DNA from: JACVRW01 sp034664125
GTDB lineage: Bacteria; Actinomycetota; Thermoleophilia; Solirubrobacterales; Thermoleophilaceae
DNA: 64,000 bases
Reading direction: 5' to 3'
Assembly (NCBI GenBank): GCA_034664125.1
Contig: JAXDIG010000050.1
Span: 1 to 64,000, forward strand
Below the pieces are notes generated by a model, which did no database searches, was not told the DNA's origin, and saw only the letters and a program-made list of their open reading frames with translations. Positions 24,717 to 33,583 of the stretch are shown one piece after another (the first letter of the stretch is position 1; the number at the start of each line of letters is the position of its first letter). The position numbers and the translations under genes were made by a program.

Positions 24717-25775
24717 CTACGAAACGGTCCAGGTATCGCCGGAGTGCAGCAGCTCCTCGAGCTCGGCCGTGCCGACCCCGGCCCGCGCTTCCTCCAGCGA
24801 CGCCGACAGCTCGGCGCCGTACACGGGGCGCTCCACGGCGCGGAAGATGCCGATCGGCGTCGGGCCGGTCGGGCGGGCGGCCAGGTGGGCCAGCTCGAAG
24901 GCGAGGCTGGGCTCGCGGCGCTCGGCGTCGTGCACGACCAGGGCGTCCTCGCCCACCGCGGCCACGTCGACCAGCTCCAGGCGACCGTCGGCCCCGCGCG
25001 CGACTCCGCGCTCGTCCTCGGCGCCGAAGCGGATCGGCTTGCCGTGCTCGAGGCGGATCTGGTTGCGCTCCTTCTCGCCCTTGGCACGCACGGCGTCGAA
25101 CGCGCCGTCGTTGAAGACATTGCAGTTCTGGTAGATCTCGACGAACGCCGTGCCCTGGTGGGCTGCGGCCGCGCGCAGCGTCTGCGCCACGTGCTTCTTG
25201 TCGGTGTCGACGGTGCGCGCCACGAAGCTGGCCTCGGCGCCGAGCGCCAGCGAAACCGGGTTGAACGGGTGGTCCTGCGACCCGAACGGCGTGGACTTGG
25301 TGACCTTGCCCTCCTCGCTCGTCGGGGAGTACTGGCCCTTGGTCAGCCCGTAGATCTGGTTGTTGAACAGAAGGATCTTGAGCGGCACGTTGCGGCGCAG
25401 CGCGTGGATCAGGTGGTTGCCCCCGATCGAGAGGGCGTCGCCGTCGCCGCTCACGACCCACACCGACAGATCGGGGCGCGACGTGGCCACCCCCGTCGCC
25501 AGCGCCGGCGCCCGGCCGTGGATGCCGTGCATCCCGTACGTGTCCATGTAGTAGACGAACCGCCCGGCACAGCCGATGCCGGTCACGAACACGATCTTCT
25601 CCGGCGGGATGCCGAGCTCCGGCATGAACGACTGGACCGAAGCGAGGATCGCGTAGTCGCCGCACCCCGGGCACCAGCGGGTTTCCTGGTCGGACGAGAA
25701 GTCGGCCTTCGCCAGCGGCAGCTCGACCGGGCTTCCGCCGTTGCCGCCGCGGTGGCCGTTGGCCCGCTCGGTCAC
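24717..25775 (-). CDS. korB: 2-oxoacid:ferredoxin oxidoreductase, beta subunit
   Basis: 352 aa. TPP-binding subunit: WCPGCGDYAILASVQ with the cluster-linked CxxC, GIGCAGRF, HGRAPALATGV, VVSGDGDALSIGGNHLIH (Mg-TPP GDG..N motif) and LLFNNQIYGLTKGQYSPTS. The CPGCG form and the partner with fused gamma-alpha domains fit KorAB, the two-subunit 2-oxoglutarate (or pyruvate) oxidoreductase of actinobacteria, which supplies reduced ferredoxin. Residues after ~270 form the C-terminal extension of this type. Confidence 0.95.
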   Translation of the reverse strand: MTERANGHRGGNGGSPVELPLAKADFSSDQETRWCPGCGDYAILASVQSFMPELGIPPEKIVFVTGIGCAGRFVYYMDTYGMHGIHGRAPALATGVATSRPDLSVWVVSGDGDALSIGGNHLIHALRRNVPLKILLFNNQIYGLTKGQYSPTSEEGKVTKSTPFGSQDHPFNPVSLALGAEASFVARTVDTDKKHVAQTLRAAAAHQGTAFVEIYQNCNVFNDGAFDAVRAKGEKERNQIRLEHGKPIRFGAEDERGVARGADGRLELVDVAAVGEDALVVHDAERREPSLAFELAHLAARPTGPTPIGIFRAVERPVYGAELSASLEEARAGVGTAELEELLHSGDTWTVS

Positions 25776-27613
25776 GAGAGGCGCTCCTGGACCTGCTCCA
25801 TCACGTCCCGCGTGGTGATCGGCAGGCCGTCGACCTTGCTGTAGCTCTCCACGTCGACCAGGAACTCGGCCCGCAAGAGCTTCGAGAGCTGACCCATGTT
25901 CGTCTCCGGCACCAGCACCCGCTCGAAGGAGCGCAGCACCCGCTCGAGGTTGCCGGGCAGCGGGTTGAGGTGGCGCAAGTGGGCCGTGGCGAGCTTCAGG
26001 CCGTGCTCGCGCCGCAGCCGCCGCGCGGCCCCCTCGATCGCGCCGTAGCTGGACCCCCAGCCGAGCACCAGCAGCGTGGCGTCGCCGTCCGGGTCGTCCG
26101 CGTGCACGTCGGGCACCTCGACGCGCGCGATCCGCTCGGCTCGCAGGCGCGTCATGTGGTCGTGGTTCTCCGGCTCGTAGGAGATGTTGCCGGTCACGTG
26201 CTCCTTCTCGAGCCCGCCGATGCGGTGGCGCAGCCCGGGCGTGCCCGGCACGGCCCAGGGGCGCGCCAGCCGCTCGTCGCGCAGGTAGGGCATGAAGGCG
26301 TCGCCGTCGTTGGGCTCGGTGGCGAACTTCGGGTCGATCTCAGGGAGCGAGGCGACATCGGGCAGCTTCCACGGCTCGGAGGAGTTGGCCAGGAAGGTGT
26401 CGCTGAGCAGGATCACCGGCGTGCGGTGGGTGACCGCGATGCGCGCCGCCTCGATCGCGGCGTGGAAGCAGTCGGACGGGGTGCTGGCCGCCACCACCGG
26501 CAGCGGCGACTCGCCGTGCCGGCCGTAGAGCGCCATCAACAGGTCGGCCGCCTCGGTCTTCGTCGGCATGCCCGTCGAGGGGCCGGCGCGCTGGATGTCC
26601 ACGACCACCAGCGGCAGCTCCATCGCCACCGCCAGCCCGATCGTCTCCGCCTTCAGGTCCATGCCGGGGCCGCTGGTGGCGGTCACGGCGAGGCGGCCCG
26701 AGAAGGCGGCGCCGAGCGCCATGTTGGCCGCCGCGATCTCGTCCTCGGCCTGGATCGTGTGCACGCCGAAGCGCCGGTGGCGCGACAGCGCGTGCAGCAG
26801 CTCCGAGGCCGGCGTGATCGGGTAGGAGGCGAGGAAGAGGCCGAGCCCCGAGCGGACGCTGGCGGCGATCAGCCCGTACGCGAGCGCCTGCGTGCCGTTG
26901 ACGTTGCGATAGGTGCCGGGCGGAGCCGGGGCCGGCTCGATCTCGTAGTGCACCGCCAGCAGCTCGGCCGTCTCGCCGAAGTTGTAGCCCGCGCGGAACG
27001 CGGCCAGGTTGGCGTCGCGCACGGCGATGTTGTCGTCGAACTTCTTCTCTATCCAGATCGTGGACGGCTCCGTGGGCCGGCCGTACATCCAGGACACGAG
27101 CCCGAGCGCGAACAGGTTCTTGCAGCGGGCGGCGTCGCGCGCGGTGATGTTGTCGATGCCCTCGGTGGCGCGCACGGTCATCGACGTCATCGGCACGCGG
27201 AAGAGCTGGTAGTCGTCGAGCGAGTCGTCCTCGAGCGGGTTCGAGTCGTAGCCGGCCTTGCGCAGGTTGGGATCGGAGAAGCCGTCCTCGTTGACGATCA
27301 CCGTGCCGCCCTTCTCGACGGCCCCGAGCTGGGTGATCAGCGCGGCGGGGTTCATCGCGACCAGCACGTTCGGGTGGTCGCCGGGCGTGAGGATGTCCCG
27401 GGACGCGAAGTGGATCTGGAAGGCCGAGACGCCGTGGGGCGTGCCGGCCGGCGCGCGGATCTCGGCGGGGAAGTCCGGCAGCGTCGCCAGGTCGTTGCCG
27501 ACCACCGCTGTGGCATCGGTGAAGCGGCTCCCGGTCAGCTGCATGCCGTCACCGGAATCCCCTGCAAACCGCACTACTACACGGTCCAGCTTCTCGAGAG
27601 TCTTTTCTTCCAT
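25772..27613 (-). CDS. korA: 2-oxoacid:ferredoxin oxidoreductase, fused gamma-alpha subunit
   Basis: 613 aa, ATG at 27613; stop overlaps the korB start (ATGA). Residues ~8-185 are the gamma domain (FAGDSGDGMQLTGSRFTDA), residues ~215-600 the alpha domain with YPITPASELLHALSRH, AEDEIAAANMALGAAFSG and TSGPGMDLKAETIGLAV. The gamma-alpha fusion is standard for KorA. It oxidises 2-oxoglutarate with CoA to succinyl-CoA, passing electrons to ferredoxin; it can replace the lipoamide dehydrogenase complex of the TCA cycle. Confidence 0.95.
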   Translation of the reverse strand: MEEKTLEKLDRVVVRFAGDSGDGMQLTGSRFTDATAVVGNDLATLPDFPAEIRAPAGTPHGVSAFQIHFASRDILTPGDHPNVLVAMNPAALITQLGAVEKGGTVIVNEDGFSDPNLRKAGYDSNPLEDDSLDDYQLFRVPMTSMTVRATEGIDNITARDAARCKNLFALGLVSWMYGRPTEPSTIWIEKKFDDNIAVRDANLAAFRAGYNFGETAELLAVHYEIEPAPAPPGTYRNVNGTQALAYGLIAASVRSGLGLFLASYPITPASELLHALSRHRRFGVHTIQAEDEIAAANMALGAAFSGRLAVTATSGPGMDLKAETIGLAVAMELPLVVVDIQRAGPSTGMPTKTEAADLLMALYGRHGESPLPVVAASTPSDCFHAAIEAARIAVTHRTPVILLSDTFLANSSEPWKLPDVASLPEIDPKFATEPNDGDAFMPYLRDERLARPWAVPGTPGLRHRIGGLEKEHVTGNISYEPENHDHMTRLRAERIARVEVPDVHADDPDGDATLLVLGWGSSYGAIEGAARRLRREHGLKLATAHLRHLNPLPGNLERVLRSFERVLVPETNMGQLSKLLRAEFLVDVESYSKVDGLPITTRDVMEQVQERLS

Positions 27614-27658
27614 TACTGCCGCAAACTCTCAACGAGTGTAGCCCTCGCGGCGGCTCGG

Positions 27659-29104
27659 CTAGCGCCGTCGCACGGGCGGCGGCAGCCACCCGCCCGTCAG
27701 CACGCTCTGGCGCGGCTCGTAGATGCGCAACGCGAGCCGGAATCGGCCCTTCGGCGCGGGCAGCCAGTTGGCGCTCGCCGCTCGGCTCGGCCGGTTGTGC
27801 TGGATGTAGAGCGTGAGCGATCCGTCGGGGCCGCGGTGCAGTCCCTTCGTGCGGTCGCCGATCGCGTAACGGTCGATCGGGTTGGGGACCAGGTAGCGGT
27901 CCTCTCCGTACATCGTGAGCGACCAGAAGGCGTCGGCGGGGGGCAGCTCGCCGCGCGGGAAGCGGACGACGTAGCGGTGGCTCCCGCTCAGCGGCCGCCC
28001 CGCGACGTCGGCGACGGCCAGCGGATAGACCGTCTCCGGCCGCGTATTCGCCCCCAAGGCCGCGGTGGCGATCACCGCGCGGCCCAGGTAGTTGCGCGCG
28101 TAGGCGCCCACGTACGGGCCGGGCAGCACCCAGCCGTTGTTGCGCCGCGCGCCGAAGCGGTTGGCGCGCTGCTCGGCCCGGCCGACGATCCGCGCCCCCG
28201 CCCTGGCCGCGGCGGCGAGCGCCTTGCCCTTGGGGGCCTTGCCCGGCCCGATGCCCGCGCGGGCAAAGGCGCGCAGCGCGCAGGCGTCGCGCTTGGGCGC
28301 CGGATCCGCCGCGAGGATCTCCCCGAGCTGCGCGTAGAAGTCGACCCCGGTCGGAAGCACGACGGGCGCCAGCGTCGGGAAGCTGTCGAACACCAGCGAC
28401 CCCTGCCGCTCGCCCGCGGTCCAGCCATCGAGCGCGGTGATCTTGTAGCCGCCCATCAGCTGGCCGACGGCGGGCAGGTCGGCGGCGTCGCGCAGCAGCG
28501 TCCGGCCGAGCACCCAGACGCGGTTGGTGGGACTCTGGATGCGCTTCACGCCGGCCGGCAGCGTGCCCTTGAAGCCCGGCGGAACCACCACGTACGAGCC
28601 GGCCTTGGTGCCGGTGGTGCGCCGGCCGACGTACGCGAACGTGTTCGAGTAGGCGTCGAGGAGCTGGATCACGTAGTAGCGACCGCGCGTGTCGGGCACG
28701 TCGAGAACCCGCGGGCCGGCCGCGAGCTGGAGTGTGCCGACGGTGTAGGTGGTGTCGTGGTTCGGTAGTACGACGGTGCGCACCGAGGGGTCGGTCAGGG
28801 CCGCGATGCTGACCAGCTGGTTCTCGAGGAAGCGCTGCGTGGTCGCGCGGATGGCGACCGGGGCGAGCCCGTAGACGTACGCGGCGGCCGCGGAGGCGAA
28901 CTCGCGCCGCGCCGCTGGGCCCTTCGCGAAACGGCGCTCCGCCCGCGCCAGCTCGGAGGCGAAGAAGCCGCGGAGGTCGGCTGCGGAGGTGCCGAGCGCG
29001 CAGGCTGGGACGCTCGGCTGGGCCGGGGCGGCAGGCGCCGCCGCCGGCACCGCAAGCAGGCCCAGGGCAAGGAGAAGGACAAGGGATTGGCGGCGGATTC
29101 TCAC
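27659..29104 (-). CDS. Secreted DUF1254/DUF1214 protein
   Basis: 481 aa from a GTG at 29104 that starts a clear signal peptide (VRIRRQSLVLLLALGLLAVP, residues 1-20, cleavage near APAAPAQ). The frame stays open far upstream but only antisense to pntAA. The N-terminal DUF1254 part has YVYGLAPVAIRATTQRFL and VLPNHDTTYTVGTLQL; the C-terminal DUF1214 part has LPPADAFWSLTMYGED and LYIQHNRPS. The family is widespread with no settled biochemistry. It is 45 bases upstream of korA in the same direction; functional connection is unlikely. Confidence 0.92.
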   Translation of the reverse strand: MRIRRQSLVLLLALGLLAVPAAAPAAPAQPSVPACALGTSAADLRGFFASELARAERRFAKGPAARREFASAAAAYVYGLAPVAIRATTQRFLENQLVSIAALTDPSVRTVVLPNHDTTYTVGTLQLAAGPRVLDVPDTRGRYYVIQLLDAYSNTFAYVGRRTTGTKAGSYVVVPPGFKGTLPAGVKRIQSPTNRVWVLGRTLLRDAADLPAVGQLMGGYKITALDGWTAGERQGSLVFDSFPTLAPVVLPTGVDFYAQLGEILAADPAPKRDACALRAFARAGIGPGKAPKGKALAAAARAGARIVGRAEQRANRFGARRNNGWVLPGPYVGAYARNYLGRAVIATAALGANTRPETVYPLAVADVAGRPLSGSHRYVVRFPRGELPPADAFWSLTMYGEDRYLVPNPIDRYAIGDRTKGLHRGPDGSLTLYIQHNRPSRAASANWLPAPKGRFRLALRIYEPRQSVLTGGWLPPPVRRR

Positions 29105-29162
29105 GGCGGGCAGCCTAGCGGCGGCGCTGCGTTTTCCGCCCCGCTCGGCTAGCATGCCGCGC

Positions 29163-29181
29163 CCCCGACCCACGGTCGGGG
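29163..29181 (+). promoter_or_regulatory. Hairpin next to the pntAA start codon
   Basis: CCCCGACC (29163-29170) and GGTCGGGG (29174-29181) form a perfect 8-bp stem with a 3-base loop ending seven bases before the ATG. The only purine-rich stretch able to serve as ribosome binding site, GGGG at 29178-29181, is inside the stem, so folding would hide it. Confidence 0.45.
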
Positions 29182-29188
29182 CACTTTC

Positions 29189-30313
29189 ATGAACGTCTCG
29201 GTCCCCAAGGAAACGGCGAACGGCGAACGGCGGGTCGCGGTCGTTCCCGAGGTGGTCGAGCGGCTCGGCCGGGCCGGCATCGAGGTGACGGTCGAAGCGG
29301 GCGCGGGCGAGGGCGCCCACTACCCCGACGCCGACTACGAGCAGGCCGGCGCGAAGCTCGGCGACGGCTACTCCGGACAGGTGGTCGCCAAGGTCGCGCC
29401 GCCGTCGGCCGAGGAGATCGGCCTGCTGGGCCGCGGGTCGGTGCTGGTCGGCTTTCTCGCCCCCCTGACCGCCGCGGAAACCGTGCGCGCCCTCGCCGAG
29501 GCGGGCGTGACCAGCTTCGCGATGGAGGCGATCCCGCGCATCTCCCGGGCCCAGTCGATGGACGCCCTCTCCTCGCAGGCCACGGTGGCCGGCTACCGGG
29601 CCGGCCTGATCGCCGCGCAGGAGCTGCCGCGCTTCTTCCCGATGCTCACCACCGCCGCCGGCACCGTGCGGCCCGCCAAGGTGCTGGTGCTGGGCGCCGG
29701 CGTGGCGGGCCTGCAGGCGATCGCCACCGCACGCCGGCTCGGAGCTGTGGTCCAGGCCTTCGACGTGCGCTCCGCCGTGAAGGAGCAGATCGAATCGCTC
29801 GGCGCCCGCTTCCTCGAGCTGGACATGGGCCTCGAGGACGCCGAGGCCGCCGGCGGTTACGCGCGCCAGCTGACCGAGGAGGAGCAGCAGAAGCAGCGCG
29901 AGCTGCTGGCGGTGGAGATCGGCAAGATGGACGCGGTCATCTCGACCGCGGCCGTGCCCGGCCGGCGCGCGCCGCTGCTCGTTACCGCGCAGGCCGTGAA
30001 GAACATGAAGCCGGGGTCGGTGATCGTCGACCTGGCGGCCGAGAGCGGCGGCAACTGCGAGCTGACCGAGCCGGGACAGACGGTGGTCAAGGAGGACGTG
30101 ACGATCGCCGGGCCGGCGAACCTGGCTTCCTCGATGCCCGATCACGCCTCGTCGCTCTACGCGCGCAACGTCCAGGCGCTGCTGGAGCTGATGGTGAACG
30201 AGGGCGAGCTCCAACTCGACTTCGAGGACGAGATCATCAAGGGAGCCTGCATCACGCGCGACGGCGAGATCGTGCACGAGGGCGCCCGCAACGCAGCGGG
30301 AGTGACGGCCTGA
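29189..30313 (+). CDS. pntAA: NAD(P) transhydrogenase subunit alpha part 1 (domain I)
   Basis: 374 aa. NAD(H)-binding domain of proton-translocating transhydrogenase: VPKETANGERRVAVVPEVV at the start, VLVLGAGVAGLQAIATARRLGA for NAD, VVQAFDVRSAVKEQIESLGA and the mobile-loop region near MKPGSVIVDLAAESGGNCE. The actinobacterial form is split, and the membrane part follows as a separate gene whose ATG overlaps this TGA. It exchanges hydride between NADH and NADP at the cytoplasmic face. Confidence 0.96.
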   Translation: MNVSVPKETANGERRVAVVPEVVERLGRAGIEVTVEAGAGEGAHYPDADYEQAGAKLGDGYSGQVVAKVAPPSAEEIGLLGRGSVLVGFLAPLTAAETVRALAEAGVTSFAMEAIPRISRAQSMDALSSQATVAGYRAGLIAAQELPRFFPMLTTAAGTVRPAKVLVLGAGVAGLQAIATARRLGAVVQAFDVRSAVKEQIESLGARFLELDMGLEDAEAAGGYARQLTEEEQQKQRELLAVEIGKMDAVISTAAVPGRRAPLLVTAQAVKNMKPGSVIVDLAAESGGNCELTEPGQTVVKEDVTIAGPANLASSMPDHASSLYARNVQALLELMVNEGELQLDFEDEIIKGACITRDGEIVHEGARNAAGVTA

Positions 30314-30591
30314 TGGATCTGCTCACCGAACTGACCATCCTGGTCCTGGCCGCCTTCGTCGGCTTCGAGGTGATCTCGAAGGTGCCGAACACGCTGCACA
30401 CGCCGCTGATGTCCGCCACCAACGCGATCCACGGGATCGTGCTGCTCGGCGGGCTGCTGCTGATCGGCGAGGCGAGCGGCTTCCTCGACGAGCTGCTGCT
30501 GGTGATCGCCATCGCGTTCGGCACGATCAACATCGTCGGCGGCTTCCTGGTCACTGACCGGATGCTGGAGATGTTCAAGAGGCGCGACTGA
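30313..30591 (+). CDS. pntAB: NAD(P) transhydrogenase subunit alpha part 2 (membrane)
   Basis: 92 aa, three transmembrane helices (LTILVLAAFVGFEVISKVP, GIVLLGGLLLIGEASGFLD, LLLVIAIAFGTINIVGGFLV) and the conserved HTPLMSATNAIHGIVL stretch. It carries the first part of the proton channel (domain II). Starts and stops overlap both neighbours as TGATG. Confidence 0.96.
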   Translation: MDLLTELTILVLAAFVGFEVISKVPNTLHTPLMSATNAIHGIVLLGGLLLIGEASGFLDELLLVIAIAFGTINIVGGFLVTDRMLEMFKRRD

Positions 30592-32000
30592 TGTACACGG
30601 CGTCGTTCTTCACGGACCCGGACTTCATCCGGGTCCTCTACATCTTCGCCTTCGGCTGCTTCATCTTCGGGCTGCACCTGCTCAACCACCCGCGCAGCGC
30701 GCGCAGGGGCAACATCGTCGCCGCCGTCGGCATGGCGATCGCCGTGATCGCCACGCTGCTCTACGACTTCGTCGGCGACTACCTGCTGATCCTCCTCGGC
30801 ATCGCCATCGGCACGGTGGTCGGGGTGCCTGCCGCGCGCCGCGTGAGGATGACCGCGATGCCGCAGATGGTCGCGCTGTTCAACGGCGTGGGCGGCGGCG
30901 CGGTGGCCCTGATCTCGTTCGTGGAGTACCGCGAGGCACTCCACCACGCCGGGGGCAACCCCGCCCTCGATCAGTTGATCCCGATCCTGCTCGCCGCGAT
31001 CATCGGGTCGATCTCCTTCTGGGGCTCGAACATCGCGTTCGGCAAGCTGCAGGAGATCCTCCCGGGCCGCCCGATCTCGCTGCCCGGCCAGCAGCTCATC
31101 AACGGCGCGCTGCTGCTCACGGCCGTCGGCAGCGCGATCGCGATCGCCGCGGGGACCGAGTCCCAGGGGCTGTTCCTCCTGATCCTGGTGTCGGCGGCGG
31201 TGCTCGGGAACATGTTCGTGATGCCGATCGGCGGGGCCGACATGCCGGTGGTGATCTCGCTGCTTAACGCCTTCACGGGGCTGTCGGCCGCGGCCGCCGG
31301 CGTGGCGCTCGACAACGTGGCCCTGATCGTCGGAGGCATGCTCGTCGGAGCGTCGGGCTCCATCCTCACCAAGCAGATGGCCGAGGCGATGAACCGCTCG
31401 ATCGCGAACATCTTCGCGGGAGGGTTCGGCGGCGTGAGCGTCGCCCCCAGCGCCGACGGCGAGCAGAAGCCGGTGCGCTCGACCGATGCCGCCGACGTGG
31501 CGATCCAGCTGGCCTACGCGTCGAAGGTCGTGGTGGCCCCGGGGTACGGCATGGCCGTCGCGCAGGCGCAGCACACCGTGCGCGAGCTGGCCGACGAGCT
31601 GGAGAAGCGCGGCATCCGCGTCGACTTCGCGATCCATCCGGTCGCCGGGCGCATGCCGGGGCACATGAACGTGCTGCTGGCGGAGGCAGACGTGCCCTAC
31701 GACCATCTCAAGGAGATGGACGAGATCAACCCGGAGTTCGCGCAGACCGACGTCGCGCTTGTGATCGGCGCCAACGACGTGACCAACCCGGCGGCGCGCG
31801 AGAACGAGGGCTCCCCGATCTACGGCATGCCGATCCTCGACGTGGACAAGGCGGCGCAGGTGATCGTGCTCAAGCGCTCGATGAACACGGGCTTCGCCGG
31901 GATCGACAACCCGCTCTTCTACAACGAGAACACGTCGCTGCTGTTCGGCGACGCCAAAGAGTCCGTGGCGGCGGTGCTGGCGCAGGTGAAGGAGCTCTAG
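30591..32000 (+). CDS. pntB: NAD(P) transhydrogenase subunit beta
   Basis: 469 aa. Residues ~1-270 hold about nine membrane helices of domain II including the proton-channel region MPQMVALFNGVGGGAVALIS; residues ~290-469 are the NADP(H) domain III with VVVAPGYGMAVAQAQH, IHPVAGRMPGHMNVLLAEA, GANDVTNPAARE and IYGMPILDVDKA. With PntAA and PntAB it uses the proton gradient to make NADPH. Its stop overlaps a convergent small gene by four bases. Confidence 0.97.
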   Translation: MYTASFFTDPDFIRVLYIFAFGCFIFGLHLLNHPRSARRGNIVAAVGMAIAVIATLLYDFVGDYLLILLGIAIGTVVGVPAARRVRMTAMPQMVALFNGVGGGAVALISFVEYREALHHAGGNPALDQLIPILLAAIIGSISFWGSNIAFGKLQEILPGRPISLPGQQLINGALLLTAVGSAIAIAAGTESQGLFLLILVSAAVLGNMFVMPIGGADMPVVISLLNAFTGLSAAAAGVALDNVALIVGGMLVGASGSILTKQMAEAMNRSIANIFAGGFGGVSVAPSADGEQKPVRSTDAADVAIQLAYASKVVVAPGYGMAVAQAQHTVRELADELEKRGIRVDFAIHPVAGRMPGHMNVLLAEADVPYDHLKEMDEINPEFAQTDVALVIGANDVTNPAARENEGSPIYGMPILDVDKAAQVIVLKRSMNTGFAGIDNPLFYNENTSLLFGDAKESVAAVLAQVKEL

Positions 32001-32239
32001 CCGGCCTGGCTGCCGCTCGCGGCCCACGCGAGCAGCGCCGAGAGCACGCGCTCGGTCGGCACGAACGGGTCGGCGATCGCTCGCCGTCCGTCCAGGCTGA
32101 TCGCCGCGATGGGGCGGTCGCCCAACTCGGCCATCAGGACCGGGCCCTCCATGGGAGGCGCGCTGTCGAGCTCGGCCAGCCGGCGCAGCATCGCGGTGTC
32201 GGCATCGCTGCTCCGGCGGATGGTTATGGAAGTCGTCAT
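31997..32239 (-). CDS. Small protein resembling a truncated GNAT N-terminus
   Basis: 80 aa from ATG 32239 (12 more residues if the frame is read from 32275). The sequence ITIRRSSDADTAMLRRLAEL, MEGPVLMAELGDRPIAAISL, RRAIADPFVPTERVLSALLA is a pattern I know from short actinobacterial proteins that look like the first half of a GNAT fold but lack an acetyl-CoA loop. An enzymatic role is therefore doubtful. Confidence 0.7.
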   Translation of the reverse strand: MTTSITIRRSSDADTAMLRRLAELDSAPPMEGPVLMAELGDRPIAAISLDGRRAIADPFVPTERVLSALLAWAASGSQAG

Positions 32240-32338
32240 GGCCACGACTATGAAGCTGAGACGACCCCTCCACATCGGGCTTTCGCTGCTGCTTTCGACC
32301 CGGCACCCCTTACCCCGGGAGCCAGGCCACTTACGGCT

Positions 32339-32608
32339 CTAGAGCAGGCTTTCCTGCCCCGCCGCGCTCGCGGACCGGCGGCGCCGCGGGAGCCCGGCAG
32401 CCTCGGCCAGCGCGGCCTCGACGTCGGCGAGGATCGCCCGCTCGGAGCGCGAGGCGACGACCGGCTCGGCGAGCCCGTCCACGTGCACGTACGTGCGGCG
32501 CCCGTCCTGGCGCTCCGGCCCCTCCAGCGGAACCAGCGCGTAGACCCTGTCGGCGCGCACGTACTTGCCGTAGCCGAGGGGGATCATGCGGGGGTCGCGC
32601 TTGGCCAT
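32339..32608 (-). CDS. Small protein, possible RemA/DUF370-like DNA-binding fold
   Basis: 89 aa. The first ~65 residues, MIPLGYGKYVRADRVYALVP, RRTYVHVDGLAEPVVASRSE, follow the layout of RemA (IxIGxGxxVxAxRIxAIV, RRTRAVI, a later VxxS), the biofilm regulator family, with a shorter middle part. The C-terminus is basic (PRRRRSASAAG). The similarity is my own pattern match and needs a profile search. It lies 15 bases downstream of the SDR gene in the same direction. Confidence 0.65.
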   Translation of the reverse strand: MAKRDPRMIPLGYGKYVRADRVYALVPLEGPERQDGRRTYVHVDGLAEPVVASRSERAILADVEAALAEAAGLPRRRRSASAAGQESLL

Positions 32609-32622
32609 GGGAGCCTAGGTGT

Positions 32623-33528
32623 TCACGGGGCGCCCGCCGCTTCGCGCTGGCGCGCCGCCTCGCCGCCGGGACCCACCGGCGCGGAGGACGCCTCGGCGCC
32701 GCGATCGGCGATGTCCTGCTGAAACAGGCCGTCCGCCTCGGCGGCGGCTTCGAGCGAGGCCTTGTCGATGAGCGGCGCGATCGCCATGCGCAGAATCAGC
32801 AGAGCGCGCGACCAGCGCGGAACCACGACCCAGCGGCTGCGCTTCTCCATGCCCTCGGCGACGGCCTTGCCCACCTGCGACACGGGATAGGTCTTCGCAA
32901 ACGGACCTGCGGACCTCGCACGCAACGGCGCGATGCTCGGGTGCGCGTCGGCGCCACGCACCATGTCCGTGTCGATGAAGCCGAAATAGGCCACCCCCAC
33001 GTCCACGCCCAGGTGCTTGACCTCGACGCGCAGGGAGTCGGCGAATGCCTCGGCACCCGCCTTGGCGGCGGCGTAGGCGGCCATCCCGGGCGCGTGTAGC
33101 GCTGCCGCAAGCGACGCCGTGACGAGCACGTAGCCCTGGCGCTCGATCACCTGCGGCAGGCAGGCGCGCACGGTGCGCCAGACGCCCAGCAGGTTCACCT
33201 CGACGGTGCGCTCGAAGGCGCCCGGGTCGATCGAACGCACCATGCCGGCCGGCGCGATCCCGGCGTTGGCCATGACTATGTCGATGCCGCCGAAGCGCTC
33301 GACGGCGCCCTCCACGGCGCGCTCCAGCGCCTGCCAGTCGGTTACGTCGCACTCGAAGGCGGCCGCGCCCGTGCCGCACTGGGCGGCGACCCGCGCGAGC
33401 TCCTCCGGCTCGAGCCCGACGAGGGCGACGTTGGCGCCGCCGGCGGCCAGCCGGCGAGCCGTCTCGGCGCCGATGCCGCGGGCCGCTCCGGTGACGAAGA
33501 CGGTCTTGCCGCGCAGATCCCAGGTCAT
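32623..33528 (-). CDS. Short-chain dehydrogenase/reductase
   Basis: 301 aa. VFVTGAARGIGAETARRL is the NAD(P) motif, IVMANAGIAPAG the NNAG equivalent, VTASLAAALHAPGMAAYAAAKAG supplies catalytic Ser, Tyr and Lys. The last ~50 residues (IDKASLEAAAEADGLFQQD) are a tail seen in actinobacterial SDRs annotated as ketone or alcohol dehydrogenases. Substrate unknown. Confidence 0.9.
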   Translation of the reverse strand: MTWDLRGKTVFVTGAARGIGAETARRLAAGGANVALVGLEPEELARVAAQCGTGAAAFECDVTDWQALERAVEGAVERFGGIDIVMANAGIAPAGMVRSIDPGAFERTVEVNLLGVWRTVRACLPQVIERQGYVLVTASLAAALHAPGMAAYAAAKAGAEAFADSLRVEVKHLGVDVGVAYFGFIDTDMVRGADAHPSIAPLRARSAGPFAKTYPVSQVGKAVAEGMEKRSRWVVVPRWSRALLILRMAIAPLIDKASLEAAAEADGLFQQDIADRGAEASSAPVGPGGEAARQREAAGAP

Positions 33529-33583
33529 GGTCGAACCCTAGCCGCCCCGCCGGGCCGGCGCAGGCGCCGCGCGCGGAAGGACG

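Noticed and set aside
25970..28768. A 932-codon plus-strand open frame opposite korA and the DUF1254 gene
   Set aside because: Sequence is Arg/Ala/His-rich without domains and is antisense to two clear genes.
27659..30277. Upstream extension of the DUF1254 frame to 872 codons
   Set aside because: The part beyond 29104 is antisense to pntAA; the GTG at 29104 opens a proper signal peptide.
32285..32310. Sequence resembling the GCAGCAATAAA motif (GCTGCTGCTTTCGACC)
   Set aside because: Shares only the GCAGC core; too weak to count as a copy.
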